The notes: generated from the sequence alone by a model not told the origin. A stretch of DNA of 64,000 bases from Actinoplanes sandaracinus (GCF_030009775.1 NZ_JASCTH010000015.1:26405-90404); one strand, 5' to 3'. Shown: positions 26,823-35,406, counted from the first letter of the stretch. Translations and numbers: made by a program.

Positions 26823-29069
26823 GTGTCCGCGCATCGCCGGCCGACGTTCCGCGGGTCGCCACCAGGGCGACGCCGCGCCGCGGGCACCCCAGCACCGCCA
26901 CGAACACGTTCCGCCACCTTCCGGCTCCTTCCGGTAGCCCTCGGCCTGGCCCTGCTCGGGGTCGGCGGCGTGGTGGGCCCGAGCGTGATCAGCTCCGGCC
27001 CCTCCGACGATGACTTCGCCCTGACCGCGCTGCCGACCGACGCCCCCGAGAAGGGGCTGGTCTACAGCGGCCTGAAGCTGGCCGCGTCCGATTCGGTCTG
27101 CGCCGGCGCCTACCTCGTCTTCGAGGAGACCTGCACGCACGGCCCCGACCCGGCGCCGGACGGTCTGGCCGTCCGCCGTGCCGTCGCCCCGGTGACCGCG
27201 GGCGGTCCCGAGATGACCGTGGTGCGGCGGGAGACCGGAGCGGTCCCCGGCGACGCCGAGATCGCCCGCGACCAGGGTGGCAGCGCGATCACCGCGGACG
27301 CCCCCGCGCTGGTGCCGGACGCGGCCCCCGGCCAGGCCGACTTCATCCTCGGCCCGGGCAACGTGGCCTGCGCCGGCGACGGGCGGACCGGCAAGCGGGT
27401 GCAGCTTCTCTACCTGCACGAGGGTGCCGCGCCCAGCCGGTACGCCAAGTACCTGAACTCGTTCCGCACCTGGGCCGCCGGGGTGGACGCGATCTTCGAC
27501 GCGAGCGCCGCCGAGACCGGGGGCTCACGCCACATCCGGTATGTGACGACGCCCGAGTGCCGTGCCGACGTGGTCGAGGTGCAACTGCCCGACGGTTCGC
27601 TGCGTTCGTTCGCGGCGACCATCGACGCGCTGCGCGGCCTGGGCTACAACCGCACCGACCGCAAGTACCTGATGTTCGCCGACACGACCCTCTACTGCGG
27701 CATCTCCACCTACGTGAACGACACCCGACCCGGCCGCGGCAACCGCAACAACGGCGGCCCGTCCTACGCCCGGGTCGACTCCGGTTGCTGGAGCGCCGCG
27801 ATGGCCGCCCACCAGTTGACCCACTCGCTCGGCGCGACGCTCACCGATTCGCCGAACGCCACCGGCGCGGGTAGCTGCACCGACGAGTACGACCTGCTCT
27901 GCGGCGAGGACCGGACCGGCAAGCCGGTGAAGAACGCCTGCCCGAAGAGGAACGAGATCCGGCTCGACTGCGGGCACGACGACTACTTCAGCACCAACCC
28001 GAAACCCCTGAGCTACCTGGACAAACACTGGAACGTGGCGCTCAGCGAGTTCCTGCTACGCAGTGACGGCGGCGACGACGTTCCGGACGTGCCGGGCGCC
28101 GTGGTGCCGAGCCAGGACACGCCGGCCGGCCCGCCGCAGGCCAGCCCGTCCACACCCGCCCCGGCGGCCAGTTCGCCGTCTCCCCGTCCCAGCGGCCCGG
28201 CGACCGCCAACCCGAGCCCCAGCGTCTCGGCGAGCGCCGGCCCGGCCTCACCGGCCCCGGAGCCCACCGCCCCGGTGGAGCCGCCCGTGGTGGTCGTGAC
28301 CCCGGTGGCGCACCAGTCCGGGCCGACCGCCACACCGCCGCCCGGCACCGGCGACCAGGCCGACGGCGCCGCCACCCCGCCCGGGGTCACCAACAACGGC
28401 GTGCAGGCCGTGCTGGAGATCCGCGAGGCGACCAGCGGCTCGGTCCGGCTGACCTGGAGCGCCGCCGGCCCCGACGTCGACTACGAGGTGTCGGTGGACG
28501 GTAAGCCGGTGGCCACCACGCGCGCCACCCGGGCTCGCCTGATCGGCCTGAAGCCGGACGCGAAGTATGTGGTGGAGATCCGCAACCGCAAGCTCCGCTA
28601 CCACGCCAAGGGCGCCGCGGAGACCGCTCCGGCGGCCCGCCCGGCGCAGAACTCGTGGTTCGTGCTGACGAACTCGCTGACCGGCGGCGCGGCCGACCTG
28701 TACGCGGCCCGGTCCGCCGACGGCACCCCGGTCACCCTGGGCAGCGACGACGGCGGCACCCAGCAGCAGTGGCAGTTGGTGCCGGCCGGCAACGGCAGCT
28801 ACTCGCTGGTCTCCAAGGCGAGCAACCGGTGCGCGGTCCCCCTCGGCGGCAACCCGGTCGCCGGGTCTCCGCTGGTGCAGGGCGACTGCCAGTCGGGGGC
28901 GGGAGCCCGGTGGACGCTGCGCGCCTCCGCCTACGGCTTCACCATCCGCGCCACCACCGGTGACCTGGTGATCGGTGTGGGCGCCCAGCGCTTCGGCACG
29001 CAGCGCGTGCTGGTACTGCAGGAGGACACCGAGCAGCGGCACCAGAGCTGGACAGCAGTGCCGGACTGA
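26823..29069 (+). CDS. Secreted metalloprotease-like protein with FnIII and ricin-type lectin domains
   Basis: The 748-aa protein starts at a GTG with AAGGAG 5 nt upstream. A basic N-terminus and hydrophobic segment (about 35-56) act as signal or anchor. The next 370 residues resemble secreted actinobacterial proteins that carry HExxH and a CGHDDYF segment. Here the motif reads HQLTH (330-334), with Gln in place of the catalytic Glu. A Pro/Ser/Ala linker (about 420-525), a fibronectin III domain (about 527-600) and a ricin B-like beta-trefoil (about 610 to the end, with repeats ending in Q..W) follow. It probably binds an extracellular polysaccharide or protein. Protease activity is doubtful. 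Confidence 0.75.
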   Translation: MSAHRRPTFRGSPPGRRRAAGTPAPPRTRSATFRLLPVALGLALLGVGGVVGPSVISSGPSDDDFALTALPTDAPEKGLVYSGLKLAASDSVCAGAYLVFEETCTHGPDPAPDGLAVRRAVAPVTAGGPEMTVVRRETGAVPGDAEIARDQGGSAITADAPALVPDAAPGQADFILGPGNVACAGDGRTGKRVQLLYLHEGAAPSRYAKYLNSFRTWAAGVDAIFDASAAETGGSRHIRYVTTPECRADVVEVQLPDGSLRSFAATIDALRGLGYNRTDRKYLMFADTTLYCGISTYVNDTRPGRGNRNNGGPSYARVDSGCWSAAMAAHQLTHSLGATLTDSPNATGAGSCTDEYDLLCGEDRTGKPVKNACPKRNEIRLDCGHDDYFSTNPKPLSYLDKHWNVALSEFLLRSDGGDDVPDVPGAVVPSQDTPAGPPQASPSTPAPAASSPSPRPSGPATANPSPSVSASAGPASPAPEPTAPVEPPVVVVTPVAHQSGPTATPPPGTGDQADGAATPPGVTNNGVQAVLEIREATSGSVRLTWSAAGPDVDYEVSVDGKPVATTRATRARLIGLKPDAKYVVEIRNRKLRYHAKGAAETAPAARPAQNSWFVLTNSLTGGAADLYAARSADGTPVTLGSDDGGTQQQWQLVPAGNGSYSLVSKASNRCAVPLGGNPVAGSPLVQGDCQSGAGARWTLRASAYGFTIRATTGDLVIGVGAQRFGTQRVLVLQEDTEQRHQSWTAVPD

Positions 29070-29083
29070 CGGGAGGAAAGCTG

Positions 29084-29230
29084 ATGCCTGATGTATTGAG
29101 AAGGCCGGAGACCGAGCCGGACGAGAATCCGGCCCGGTTCACCCGGCGCAGGCTGGTTCGCTGGCTGACGATCCTGACCATCGGCACCCTGACGATGGTG
29201 GCCTGCTGGCAGGACCCGCTCTACCCCTGA
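29084..29230 (+). CDS. 48-aa single-pass membrane microprotein
   Basis: An ATG with GGGAGGA 6 nt upstream opens a 48-codon frame only 14 nt after the secreted-protein stop. The first half is charged (RRPETEPDENPARF). The second half is one membrane helix (WLTILTIGTLTMVACW) ending QDPLYP. The strong ribosome site and short spacing imply co-expression with the secreted FnIII-ricin protein. It overlaps the end of the convergent deaminase gene by 10 bp. Function unknown. Confidence 0.65.
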   Translation: MPDVLRRPETEPDENPARFTRRRLVRWLTILTIGTLTMVACWQDPLYP

Positions 29231-30243
29231 GCCGTCGCGTAGGCGTCGATCTCGGCGAGCAGCGCGGTCCGGCCGTCGGCGGGCAGGAAGCTGTGCCGGA
29301 CGGCGGCGCGGGCCAGGTCGGCGACTCCGGCCGTGTCCAGGTTCAGCAGCCGGGCCGCCGCCGCGTACTCCTGCTCCAGGCTGGTGCCGAACATCGGCGG
29401 GTCGTCGGAGTTGATGCTGACCGGCACGCCGGCCGCGACCAGGGTGGCGAGCGGGTGCTCGTCGAGGCTGGCGACCGCCCGGGTGCGCAGGTTCGAGGTC
29501 GGGCAGACCTCGAGGGGGATCGCGTGCTCCGCCAGGTGCGCCATCAGCCGCTCGTCCTGGGCGGCGGCGATGCCGTGGCCGATGCGCTCGGCGCCCAGTT
29601 CACGCAGAGCGTCCCAGATCGTCTCCGGTCCGGTGGTCTCCCCCGCGTGCGGAACGCTGTGCAGCCCGGCCGCCCGGGCCTGGTCGAAGTACGGCTTGAA
29701 CTGCGGCCGCGGCACCCCGATCTCCGGCCCGCCCAGACCGAAACTGACCAGTCCTTCGGGCCGTTCGCCGAGGGCGATCCGCAGCGTCTCCTCGGCCGCG
29801 GCCAGTCCGGCCTCGCCGGGGATGTCGAAGCACCAGCGCAGCTGCACCCCGAAATCGCGGGCGGCGCTCTGCCGGGCGTCCTCGATCGCCTCGCAGAACG
29901 CCTTGGCCGGGATGCCTCGCCGCACGCTGGAGTACGGCGTGACGGTCAGTTCCGCGTACCGGACGTTCTGCCGCCCGAGTTCCCGCCCGATCTCGTAGGT
30001 GAGCAGACGGACGTCCTCGTCGTCACGGATCAGGTCGACCACGCTCAGGTAGATCTCGACGAAGTGGGCGAAGTCCCGGAACTCGAAGTAGTCGGCGAGC
30101 AGCGACGGGTCGGCCGGCACCGGCGAGCTGCCCTGGTGCCGGGCGGCCAGCTCGGCGACGATCCGTGGCGACGCCGAGCCGACGTGGTGGACGTGCAGCT
30201 CGGCCTTGGGCAGGCCGGCGATGAACGACGTCAGGTCGGTCAC
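29221..30243 (-). CDS. Adenosine deaminase-family protein, possibly aminodeoxyfutalosine deaminase
   Basis: The 340-aa protein belongs to the COG1816 deaminases. Metal ligands are seen in ELHVHHVGS, SVPHAGETTGP, ERIGHGIAA and NSDDPPMFG. The HVHH form and the GGPEIGVPRPQF block are typical of a Streptomyces-type subgroup. From memory, at least one member of that type deaminates 6-aminodeoxyfutalosine in futalosine-route menaquinone synthesis rather than adenosine. No other menaquinone gene is in the window, so the substrate stays open. GTG start with GGGGGAA 6 nt upstream, 12 nt after the methyltransferase gene. Confidence 0.85.
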   Translation of the reverse strand: MTDLTSFIAGLPKAELHVHHVGSASPRIVAELAARHQGSSPVPADPSLLADYFEFRDFAHFVEIYLSVVDLIRDDEDVRLLTYEIGRELGRQNVRYAELTVTPYSSVRRGIPAKAFCEAIEDARQSAARDFGVQLRWCFDIPGEAGLAAAEETLRIALGERPEGLVSFGLGGPEIGVPRPQFKPYFDQARAAGLHSVPHAGETTGPETIWDALRELGAERIGHGIAAAQDERLMAHLAEHAIPLEVCPTSNLRTRAVASLDEHPLATLVAAGVPVSINSDDPPMFGTSLEQEYAAAARLLNLDTAGVADLARAAVRHSFLPADGRTALLAEIDAYATAQG

Positions 30244-30255
30244 AGGTAGTTCCCC

Positions 30256-30993
30256 CTAGATAGAAGCCACCACGAAGATACGGCGGAAGGGGAAGGCGAC
30301 GACGCCGTGCCGCTCCGGATACTCGACGGCGATCCGTTCGGCGAGCGCGGCCCGGAAGGTGACCCACTCGGCGTCGCCCATGGCGGCGCGGACCGGGCGC
30401 AGGGCGGTGCCCTCCATCCACCGCAGCACCGGGTGCTCCTCCCCGACCGGCAGCAGGTGCAGATAGGTGGTCTCCCAGGCGTCCACGGTCGCGCCGGCCG
30501 CGGTCAGCGACTCGGCGTAGGTCGCCGCGTCGTCCACCGGGTCGTCGCGGAGACCGCCGGACGCCATCTCCCACACGGCGCGGTGGCCGGGGCTGTCGAA
30601 GTTGCCGGGCACCTGCATCGCGAGCCAGGCCCCGGCCGGCAGCTCACGCACCCACTCGGTCAGCATCCGCTGGTGCCCCGGCACCCATTGGAGCGCGGCG
30701 TTGGTGACCACGACGTCGACGTCCGGTGTGGGACGCCAGTCGGCGATGTCGCCGGTCCGGAACTCGACCGGGCCCGGCTCGGCCGTGGCCTTCTCGATCA
30801 TCTCGGGTGACGAGTCGATCCCGACGACGCGGGCCTCCGGCCAGCGCTCGGCAAGGGTTCGGGTCAGCTCCCCCGGCCCGCAGCCCAGGTCGACCACAGT
30901 CCGGGGATCGTCCGCGCCGACCTGGCGGACCAGGTCGAAGAAGGGCCGGGAGCGTTCGGCGCCGAAGCGGCGGTAGACAGCGGGATCCCACAT
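30256..30993 (-). CDS. tam: Trans-aconitate 2-methyltransferase-like SAM methyltransferase
   Basis: The 245-aa protein has the SAM-binding motif VVDLGCGPGELT and the family-typical start MWDPAVYRRFGAERSRPF, with VTNAALQWVPGH further on. These are the hallmarks of Tam, which esterifies trans-aconitate. The ATG is preceded by AGGGGGA. It is the first gene of a pair with the deaminase and is divergent from the aldo/keto reductase across a palindromic site. Confidence 0.85.
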   Translation of the reverse strand: MWDPAVYRRFGAERSRPFFDLVRQVGADDPRTVVDLGCGPGELTRTLAERWPEARVVGIDSSPEMIEKATAEPGPVEFRTGDIADWRPTPDVDVVVTNAALQWVPGHQRMLTEWVRELPAGAWLAMQVPGNFDSPGHRAVWEMASGGLRDDPVDDAATYAESLTAAGATVDAWETTYLHLLPVGEEHPVLRWMEGTALRPVRAAMGDAEWVTFRAALAERIAVEYPERHGVVAFPFRRIFVVASI

Positions 30994-31005
30994 GACTTCC
31001 CCCTC

Positions 31006-31023
31006 AAACCGTACGTACGTTTT
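31006..31023. promoter_or_regulatory. CGTACGTACG palindrome, candidate TetR-type operator
   Basis: A 10-bp perfect palindrome (31010-31019) is flanked by AAA and TTT with one mismatched pair, giving an 18-bp near-symmetric site. It lies in the 65-bp gap between tam and the aldo/keto reductase and directly before a TTGACA. Sites of this form are typical of TetR-family repressors. No TetR gene is in the window. Confidence 0.5.
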
Positions 31024-31025
31024 GT

Positions 31026-31052
31026 TTGACAGTACCAGCCTGACGGTAGTGT
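31026..31052 (+). promoter_or_regulatory. Promoter of the aldo/keto reductase, probably leaderless
   Basis: TTGACA (31026-31031) and TAGTGT (31047-31052) are spaced by 15 nt, shorter than the usual 17. The -10 ends 6 nt before the GTG start, and no ribosome site is present. Confidence 0.5.
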
Positions 31053-31058
31053 CACGGA

Positions 31059-32036
31059 GTGGAAAATCGAAGCTTCCCCAAGCTGGGACGGTCCGTCGGC
31101 GTGGTCGGCCTCGGCGCCTGGCAGCTCGGCGCCGACTGGGGCCAGGTCAGCGAGTCCGACGCGCACGCGACGCTGCAGGCGGCCGTCGACTCCGGCGTGA
31201 CCTTCATCGACACCGCCGACGTCTACGGCGACGGCCGCAGTGAACAGATCATCGGGTCGTTCCTCAAGGACCACCCGGGCCTGACCGTCTTCACCAAGAT
31301 GGGCCGCCGGCTCCCCCAGGAGCCGGGCAACTATCACCTGGACAACTTCCGCGCCTGGACCGACCGCTCCCGCGCCAACCTCGGCGTGGAGACGCTCGAC
31401 CTGGTGCAGCTGCACTGCCCGCCGACCCCGGTGTTCAGCTCCGACGCCGTCTTCGACGCCCTCGACACCCTGGTGGAGGAGAAGCGGATCGGGGCGTACG
31501 GCGTGAGCGTCGAGACCGCCGAGGAGGCGCTGACGGCGATCGCCCGCCCCGGTGTGGCCAGCGTGCAGATCATCCTGAACGCGTTCCGCCACAAGCCGCT
31601 GGAGCGGGTGCTGCCGGCCGCCGCCGAGGCCGGAGTCGGCATCATCGCCCGGGTCCCGCTGGCGAGTGGCCTGCTCTCCGGGCGCTATGACGCGAACACC
31701 ACGTTCGCCGCCGACGACCACCGCAACTACAACCGCCACGGCGAGTCGTTCGACGTCGGCGAGACGTTCTCCGGAGTGGACTTCCAGGTCGGCCTGGAAG
31801 CGGTCGGCCGGCTGCGCCCGCTGGTGCCGGCCGGCGCCACGATGGCGCAGTTCGCCCTCCGCTGGATCATCGACCAGCACGGCCTCACCGTGGTGATCCC
31901 GGGTGCGCGCAACCCGGAACAGGCTCGGGCGAACGCGGCCTCGGCAGACCTTGCGCCGCTATCGCCGGAAACCCAGGAAATGATCACCGCGGTCTACGAT
32001 GAGTTGATTCGCCCACAGGTGCACGGCAAATGGTGA
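31059..32036 (+). CDS. Aldo/keto reductase
   Basis: The 325-aa protein folds as the NADPH-dependent aldo/keto reductase barrel. Visible signatures are GLGAWQLGADWG, FIDTADVYGDGRSEQIIG (Asp and Tyr of the catalytic set), the Lys in VFTKMGRR and VIPGARNPEQARAN at the cofactor site. Substrate unknown. Start at GTG 31059. Its stop overlaps the next small membrane-protein gene by 7 nt. Confidence 0.92.
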   Translation: MENRSFPKLGRSVGVVGLGAWQLGADWGQVSESDAHATLQAAVDSGVTFIDTADVYGDGRSEQIIGSFLKDHPGLTVFTKMGRRLPQEPGNYHLDNFRAWTDRSRANLGVETLDLVQLHCPPTPVFSSDAVFDALDTLVEEKRIGAYGVSVETAEEALTAIARPGVASVQIILNAFRHKPLERVLPAAAEAGVGIIARVPLASGLLSGRYDANTTFAADDHRNYNRHGESFDVGETFSGVDFQVGLEAVGRLRPLVPAGATMAQFALRWIIDQHGLTVVIPGARNPEQARANAASADLAPLSPETQEMITAVYDELIRPQVHGKW

Positions 32037-32260
32037 ACAATGAAACAGAGCCGCCGCGGTTGAAGGGCTGGCTCACCATGTCCCTCGGTCTTCTGGCGAT
32101 CGTTCTCGGTGGGGTGTGGACGCTGCAGGGTCTCGACTACCTCGGCGACGGTCTGATGAGCGGGCAGACCGTCTGGGTCGTGGTCGGCGGTGTCCTGATA
32201 GCCGTCGGGCTGGTCCTGGTGATCCTCGGCATGCGCCGGCGGTCCAGCGGCCAGCACTGA
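32030..32260 (+). CDS. Small two-helix membrane protein
   Basis: The 76-aa protein has two hydrophobic segments (MSLGLLAIVLGGVWTL and TVWVVVGGVLIAVGLVLVIL) joined by a short loop, and a basic end MRRRSS. The ATG lies inside the last codons of the aldo/keto reductase gene, so translation is probably coupled. Family not recognised. Confidence 0.7.
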   Translation: MVNNETEPPRLKGWLTMSLGLLAIVLGGVWTLQGLDYLGDGLMSGQTVWVVVGGVLIAVGLVLVILGMRRRSSGQH

Positions 32261-32309
32261 CCGCACCCGTCCGGCAACGGGCACAGGGCTGGGTGATGGG
32301 CACGAAAGA

Positions 32310-32340
32310 GGCCCCGCAACCTCGATGAGGGTGCGGGGCC
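32310..32340. terminator. Terminator hairpin between the small membrane gene and the cold-shock gene
   Basis: A 9-bp perfect stem (32310-32318 with 32332-32340) is extended inward by four more pairs past one mismatch, with a 3-nt loop. It sits 50 nt past the plus-strand stop. A second hairpin with a 7-bp GC stem follows at 32349-32372 and may serve the convergent cold-shock transcript. Confidence 0.6.
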
Positions 32341-32485
32341 ACGGTCGGGCCGGCCTCCGCCAGGCGGCCGGCGAACCGGTCTCACGACCGGCAGGTTTGA
32401 GATCTGCTCACGACTCACATGGAGCGGGACTCCCCGTGCAGGTGAAGGACAAGGTCTCCACCGTCGTGAACGAGTCTCACTAGTC

Positions 32486-32689
32486 TCAGAGCGGGCGAAC
32501 CTGCTCCGCCTGCGGGCCCTTCTGGCCCTGGGCGATCTCGAACTCCACCCGCTGGTTCTCCTCCAGAGTGCGGTAACCGCTCGTCTGGATGGCCGAGAAG
32601 TGGACGAACACGTCAGCACCCCCGCCGTCGACGGTGATGAAGCCGAAGCCCTTGTCTGCGTTGAACCACTTCACGGTGCCTTGCGCCAT
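32486..32689 (-). CDS. Cold-shock domain protein (CspA family)
   Basis: This 67-aa nucleic-acid chaperone starts MAQGTVKWFNADKGFGFI and has RNP1 (KGFGFI) and RNP2 (VFVHF). AAGGAGA lies 7 nt before the ATG. The frame is open for 12 codons further, but these lack family sequence. The region upstream to 32960 has no other gene, so a leader of up to about 180 nt is possible, as in other csp genes. Confidence 0.95.
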   Translation of the reverse strand: MAQGTVKWFNADKGFGFITVDGGGADVFVHFSAIQTSGYRTLEENQRVEFEIAQGQKGPQAEQVRPL

Positions 32690-32960
32690 GCTGAACTCTC
32701 CTTCTGAAAATGCCGGCCCGCCCAACCGCGGCAGCGCGGGGCCGATGACCGTTTTCGAGCAGCGGCGCCGTGAGGCGGCCTTTCAGAGGACACCCCATCC
32801 ACCGGGCTCACAGGACACCTGCCGCCCTCCCGGGGTGGGGCCGGCGTCACGCGAGTCAAGCGGAAGCAGCTACCACGTACGCAAAAACTGGCCACACTGT
32901 ACCCGAAAATCGGGCCGTAAAGCTGCCCTTCGCAGGAATCCAATAATGGGTGACCGATAT

Positions 32961-33012
32961 GGAAAAGGTCCCCCACTTCGCCGGTTCGAACACCGGAACG
33001 AAGCGGGGGACC
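32961..33012 (-). terminator. Intrinsic terminator of the holin-DUF3618-DUF4235 operon
   Basis: A long hairpin pairs 32967-32985 with 32992-33012, with one mismatch and a 2-nt bulge. On the minus strand it is followed at once by TTTTCC. It starts 30 nt after the stop of the DUF4235 gene. This is the clearest intrinsic terminator in the window. Confidence 0.85.
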
Positions 33013-33042
33013 GCCAAGACCCTCGTCTATGCGCAGGTTGAT

Positions 33043-33315
33043 CTAGTCGGGCCAGGTGCCCGTCAGTTTCTTGGTGGTGATGGCGCCACCACGATGGACG
33101 GCAGCCTTCACGAGCGCGAAGATCGCGCCCTGCAACGCTGCGGCGGCGAGGATCTCGCCCCAGCCCCGGTCCGGGTCGCCGGCGTCGGGGGCGTCGTCGT
33201 CCCCCGCGACCAACTTCCACGCCTCCTTGAAGAGGAGACCCGCGACCGCACCGGCGGCGAACCCCAGCGCCACATTCACCGGCTTCAGGGTCAGTTTCGC
33301 CAACTTGCCCGCCAT
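33043..33315 (-). CDS. DUF4235 small membrane protein
   Basis: The 90-aa protein starts MAGKLAKLTLKPVNVALGFA and has two hydrophobic segments around the loop DDDAPDAGDPDRGW, ending AVHRGGAITTKKLTG. This is the pattern of DUF4235, common in actinobacteria and without a known role. GGGAGG lies 5 nt before the ATG, which overlaps the upstream stop by one base. Last gene of a three-gene envelope operon. Confidence 0.85.
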   Translation of the reverse strand: MAGKLAKLTLKPVNVALGFAAGAVAGLLFKEAWKLVAGDDDAPDAGDPDRGWGEILAAAALQGAIFALVKAAVHRGGAITTKKLTGTWPD

Positions 33316-33680
33316 CAACGCCTCCCTCGGATGATCAGAATGACGCCGGCCACGGCCACCAGACCCGCGACGACCAGCACGGCCGGCAACGGATTGGCTC
33401 GTACCCGGGAACCGGCCTGATATGCCAGCTCACGCGGCGGAGTCTCACGGACCCGCCCGCCAGCGCCCAGCGCCGCCTCACGCACCCGCCCGGTCATCGC
33501 CGCGGCCCGCGTCAGCACCCGCTGCTTGGTCTCCTCGACCTGCTCGCGGGCGCGCGCCTTCACGTCGGCCCGGGAGGCCAGCACCTGCACCGTCTCACCC
33601 AGATCGGCGCGGGTCTGCCGGATCTCCTCCCGCAGTGTCACCAGGTCCGGTTTCGCGGCGTTCCCGTTCTTGTCACTCAT
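33315..33680 (-). CDS. DUF3618 protein with coiled region and C-terminal membrane helix
   Basis: The 121-aa protein has the DUF3618 N-terminal pattern LREEIRQTRADLGETVQ, then a charged helical stretch and one C-terminal membrane helix (LPAVLVVAGLVAVAGVILII). It likely sits on the inner face of the membrane. The ATG overlaps the holin-like gene stop as ATGA. Confidence 0.88.
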   Translation of the reverse strand: MSDKNGNAAKPDLVTLREEIRQTRADLGETVQVLASRADVKARAREQVEETKQRVLTRAAAMTGRVREAALGAGGRVRETPPRELAYQAGSRVRANPLPAVLVVAGLVAVAGVILIIRGRR

Positions 33681-34111
33681 GCCCGGCTACGCTCCTTGAC
33701 CGCGTGCTTCACTTCATCGACATCGGCCTTGACGCTCGCGATCGCGGCCGAGGGCTCCGGCGGGACGGCCCGGGTCACCTGCTTCTTGCCGAGCAGCGCC
33801 AGCACACCGGCGATCGCGAAGAGCACGACGGTGACGATCAGAGCGGCCAGCCAGAGTGGGAGGACCAGATCCAGTGCGATGACCCCTGTCGCGATCGCGG
33901 CGCCCACCCCGTACATCGCCAGCACGCCCGCGCCGCCGAACAGGCCCGCGCCGATGCCGGCACGCTTGCCCTTCTCGGCGAGTTCGGCCTTGGCGAGCGT
34001 GAGTTCGTCACGCACGAGGCGGCTGAGCTGCTCGCTGGCACGCTGCACCAGTTCGGCTGTCGACTTCTCGGCGAGTGGCCGGGCGGGAACGCCGTTCAAG
34101 ACATCGGCCAT
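33677..34111 (-). CDS. Holin-X (DUF1469) family membrane protein
   Basis: The 144-aa protein starts with the helix TAELVQRASEQLSRLVRDEL and has two membrane helices (GIGAGLFGGAGVLAMYGVG and LWLAALIVTVVLFAIAGVLAL), then a charged tail. This is the actinobacterial Holin-X or DUF1469 family. No phage genes are near, so it is probably an envelope protein and not a lysis holin. GGGGG lies 5 nt before the ATG. Confidence 0.88.
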   Translation of the reverse strand: MADVLNGVPARPLAEKSTAELVQRASEQLSRLVRDELTLAKAELAEKGKRAGIGAGLFGGAGVLAMYGVGAAIATGVIALDLVLPLWLAALIVTVVLFAIAGVLALLGKKQVTRAVPPEPSAAIASVKADVDEVKHAVKERSRA

Positions 34112-34221
34112 CGTGTCCCCCTTTCCGTGTGACCGGTGTATGCCCTGATCACACCCGGCTCAATCCTCGCCGTCGCCCTCGCTGCCGAACGGAACCGCCC
34201 CGCCCGCCGGCGAGCGGCCTC

Positions 34222-35406
34222 TCACGGCCTGGCGGCGCTGTCCGGGCTGTCGGCCGGGGCCGGAACCGGCCCGCCGAACACCACCCCGCGGGCGTCGCCG
34301 TCGGTGCCCCCGCTGAACACACGGGCCGCGTCGGACGACGGGCCGGGGCCGATGTGGCCGTCCGCAAGGACCGGTCCTGACGCCACCGACTCCACCTCGG
34401 CCCGCATCCGCGGCACCGCGGCCCGCTGGTGCTGCCAGATCCAGGCGACCAGCCGCTCCCGGACGAGACACCGCAGGTCCCAGAGCGCCGCCGCGTCGTC
34501 GGCGCTGACCAGGGCCCGCAGCCGGATCTGGCCGTCGGTCGCCCCGGTCACCTGGAGCACGCAGACCCGCTCGTTCCACAGGTCGGAGCTCTCGCAGACG
34601 CGTTGCAGCTCGGCCCGCAACGGCTCGACCGGCGTCGACCAGTCCACGTCGATGTCGGCCGTGCCCAGCACCGCCGAGCCGGTCCGGGTCCAGTTCTGGA
34701 ACGGCTTGGTGGTGAAGTAGGACGTCGGCAGGATCAGCCGCCGGTCGTCCCAGATCTGCACCACCACATAGGTGAGGGTGATCTCCTCGATCCGGCCCCA
34801 CTCCTGCTCCACGACGACCACGTCGTCGACCCGGATCGCGTCGCTGAAGGCGAGCTGGAGGCCGGCGAACACGTTGCCCAGGGTGCTCTGCGCGGCCAGG
34901 GCCGCGACCACGCTGATCACGCCGGCCGAGGCGAGCACGCTGGCGCCGAGGGCGCGGATGTCCGGGAAGGTCATCAGCATGACGCCGATGGTGAGCACCA
35001 CGATGGCGGCGACCGTGACCCGGCGAAGCATCACCACCTGGGTCTTGATGCGCCGGGTCTTCAGGTTGTCCGGCATGTCGGTGCGCCACTTGGCCAGTGC
35101 CATGTCCTCCAGCACCAGCAGCGTCGCGCCGACCAGCCAGGCGGCCGCCGCGATGCAGAGCAGGACCAGCACGTGCACCACGCCGGGGCGGCCGGGGAAG
35201 TCACCGGCCCAGATCCGGACCGCCTGCTGCACGGCGAGGAGGATGACGGTGGCCTGGAACGGCCGGTGCATGGTCCTCGCCAGATCGGCGGCGAGCGTCG
35301 ATCTTCGCCCGAGCCGTTTGACGAGCCAGTGCACGATCTCGACGAACACGATCGCCACGCCCGCCGCGCCGGCTACGGCGAGGAGGGCGGTCACAACGCT
35401 GGACAC
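34222..35406 (-). CDS. MscS-family mechanosensitive channel
   Basis: The 394-aa protein has about four hydrophobic segments and then the MscS core: pore helix ASVLASAGVISVVAALAAQS, the segment LGNVFAGLQLAFSDAIRVDD, and a beta domain with EEITLTYVVVQIWDDRRLILP. A C-terminal tail of about 60 residues is Gly/Ser/Pro-rich and probably disordered. It would release solutes on osmotic downshift. GTG start with AAGGA 6 nt upstream. Confidence 0.92.
   Translation of the reverse strand: MSSVVTALLAVAGAAGVAIVFVEIVHWLVKRLGRRSTLAADLARTMHRPFQATVILLAVQQAVRIWAGDFPGRPGVVHVLVLLCIAAAAWLVGATLLVLEDMALAKWRTDMPDNLKTRRIKTQVVMLRRVTVAAIVVLTIGVMLMTFPDIRALGASVLASAGVISVVAALAAQSTLGNVFAGLQLAFSDAIRVDDVVVVEQEWGRIEEITLTYVVVQIWDDRRLILPTSYFTTKPFQNWTRTGSAVLGTADIDVDWSTPVEPLRAELQRVCESSDLWNERVCVLQVTGATDGQIRLRALVSADDAAALWDLRCLVRERLVAWIWQHQRAAVPRMRAEVESVASGPVLADGHIGPGPSSDAARVFSGGTDGDARGVVFGGPVPAPADSPDSAARP

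Noticed and set aside
32967..33012. tRNA-like element (contains GGTTCGAAC)
   Set aside because: The sequence folds as one long hairpin with a T tract on the minus strand, not a cloverleaf. It is a terminator.
33677..34111. Phage holin and therefore a prophage
   Set aside because: No phage structural, integrase or lysin genes are nearby. The protein fits the chromosomal Holin-X/DUF1469 family.
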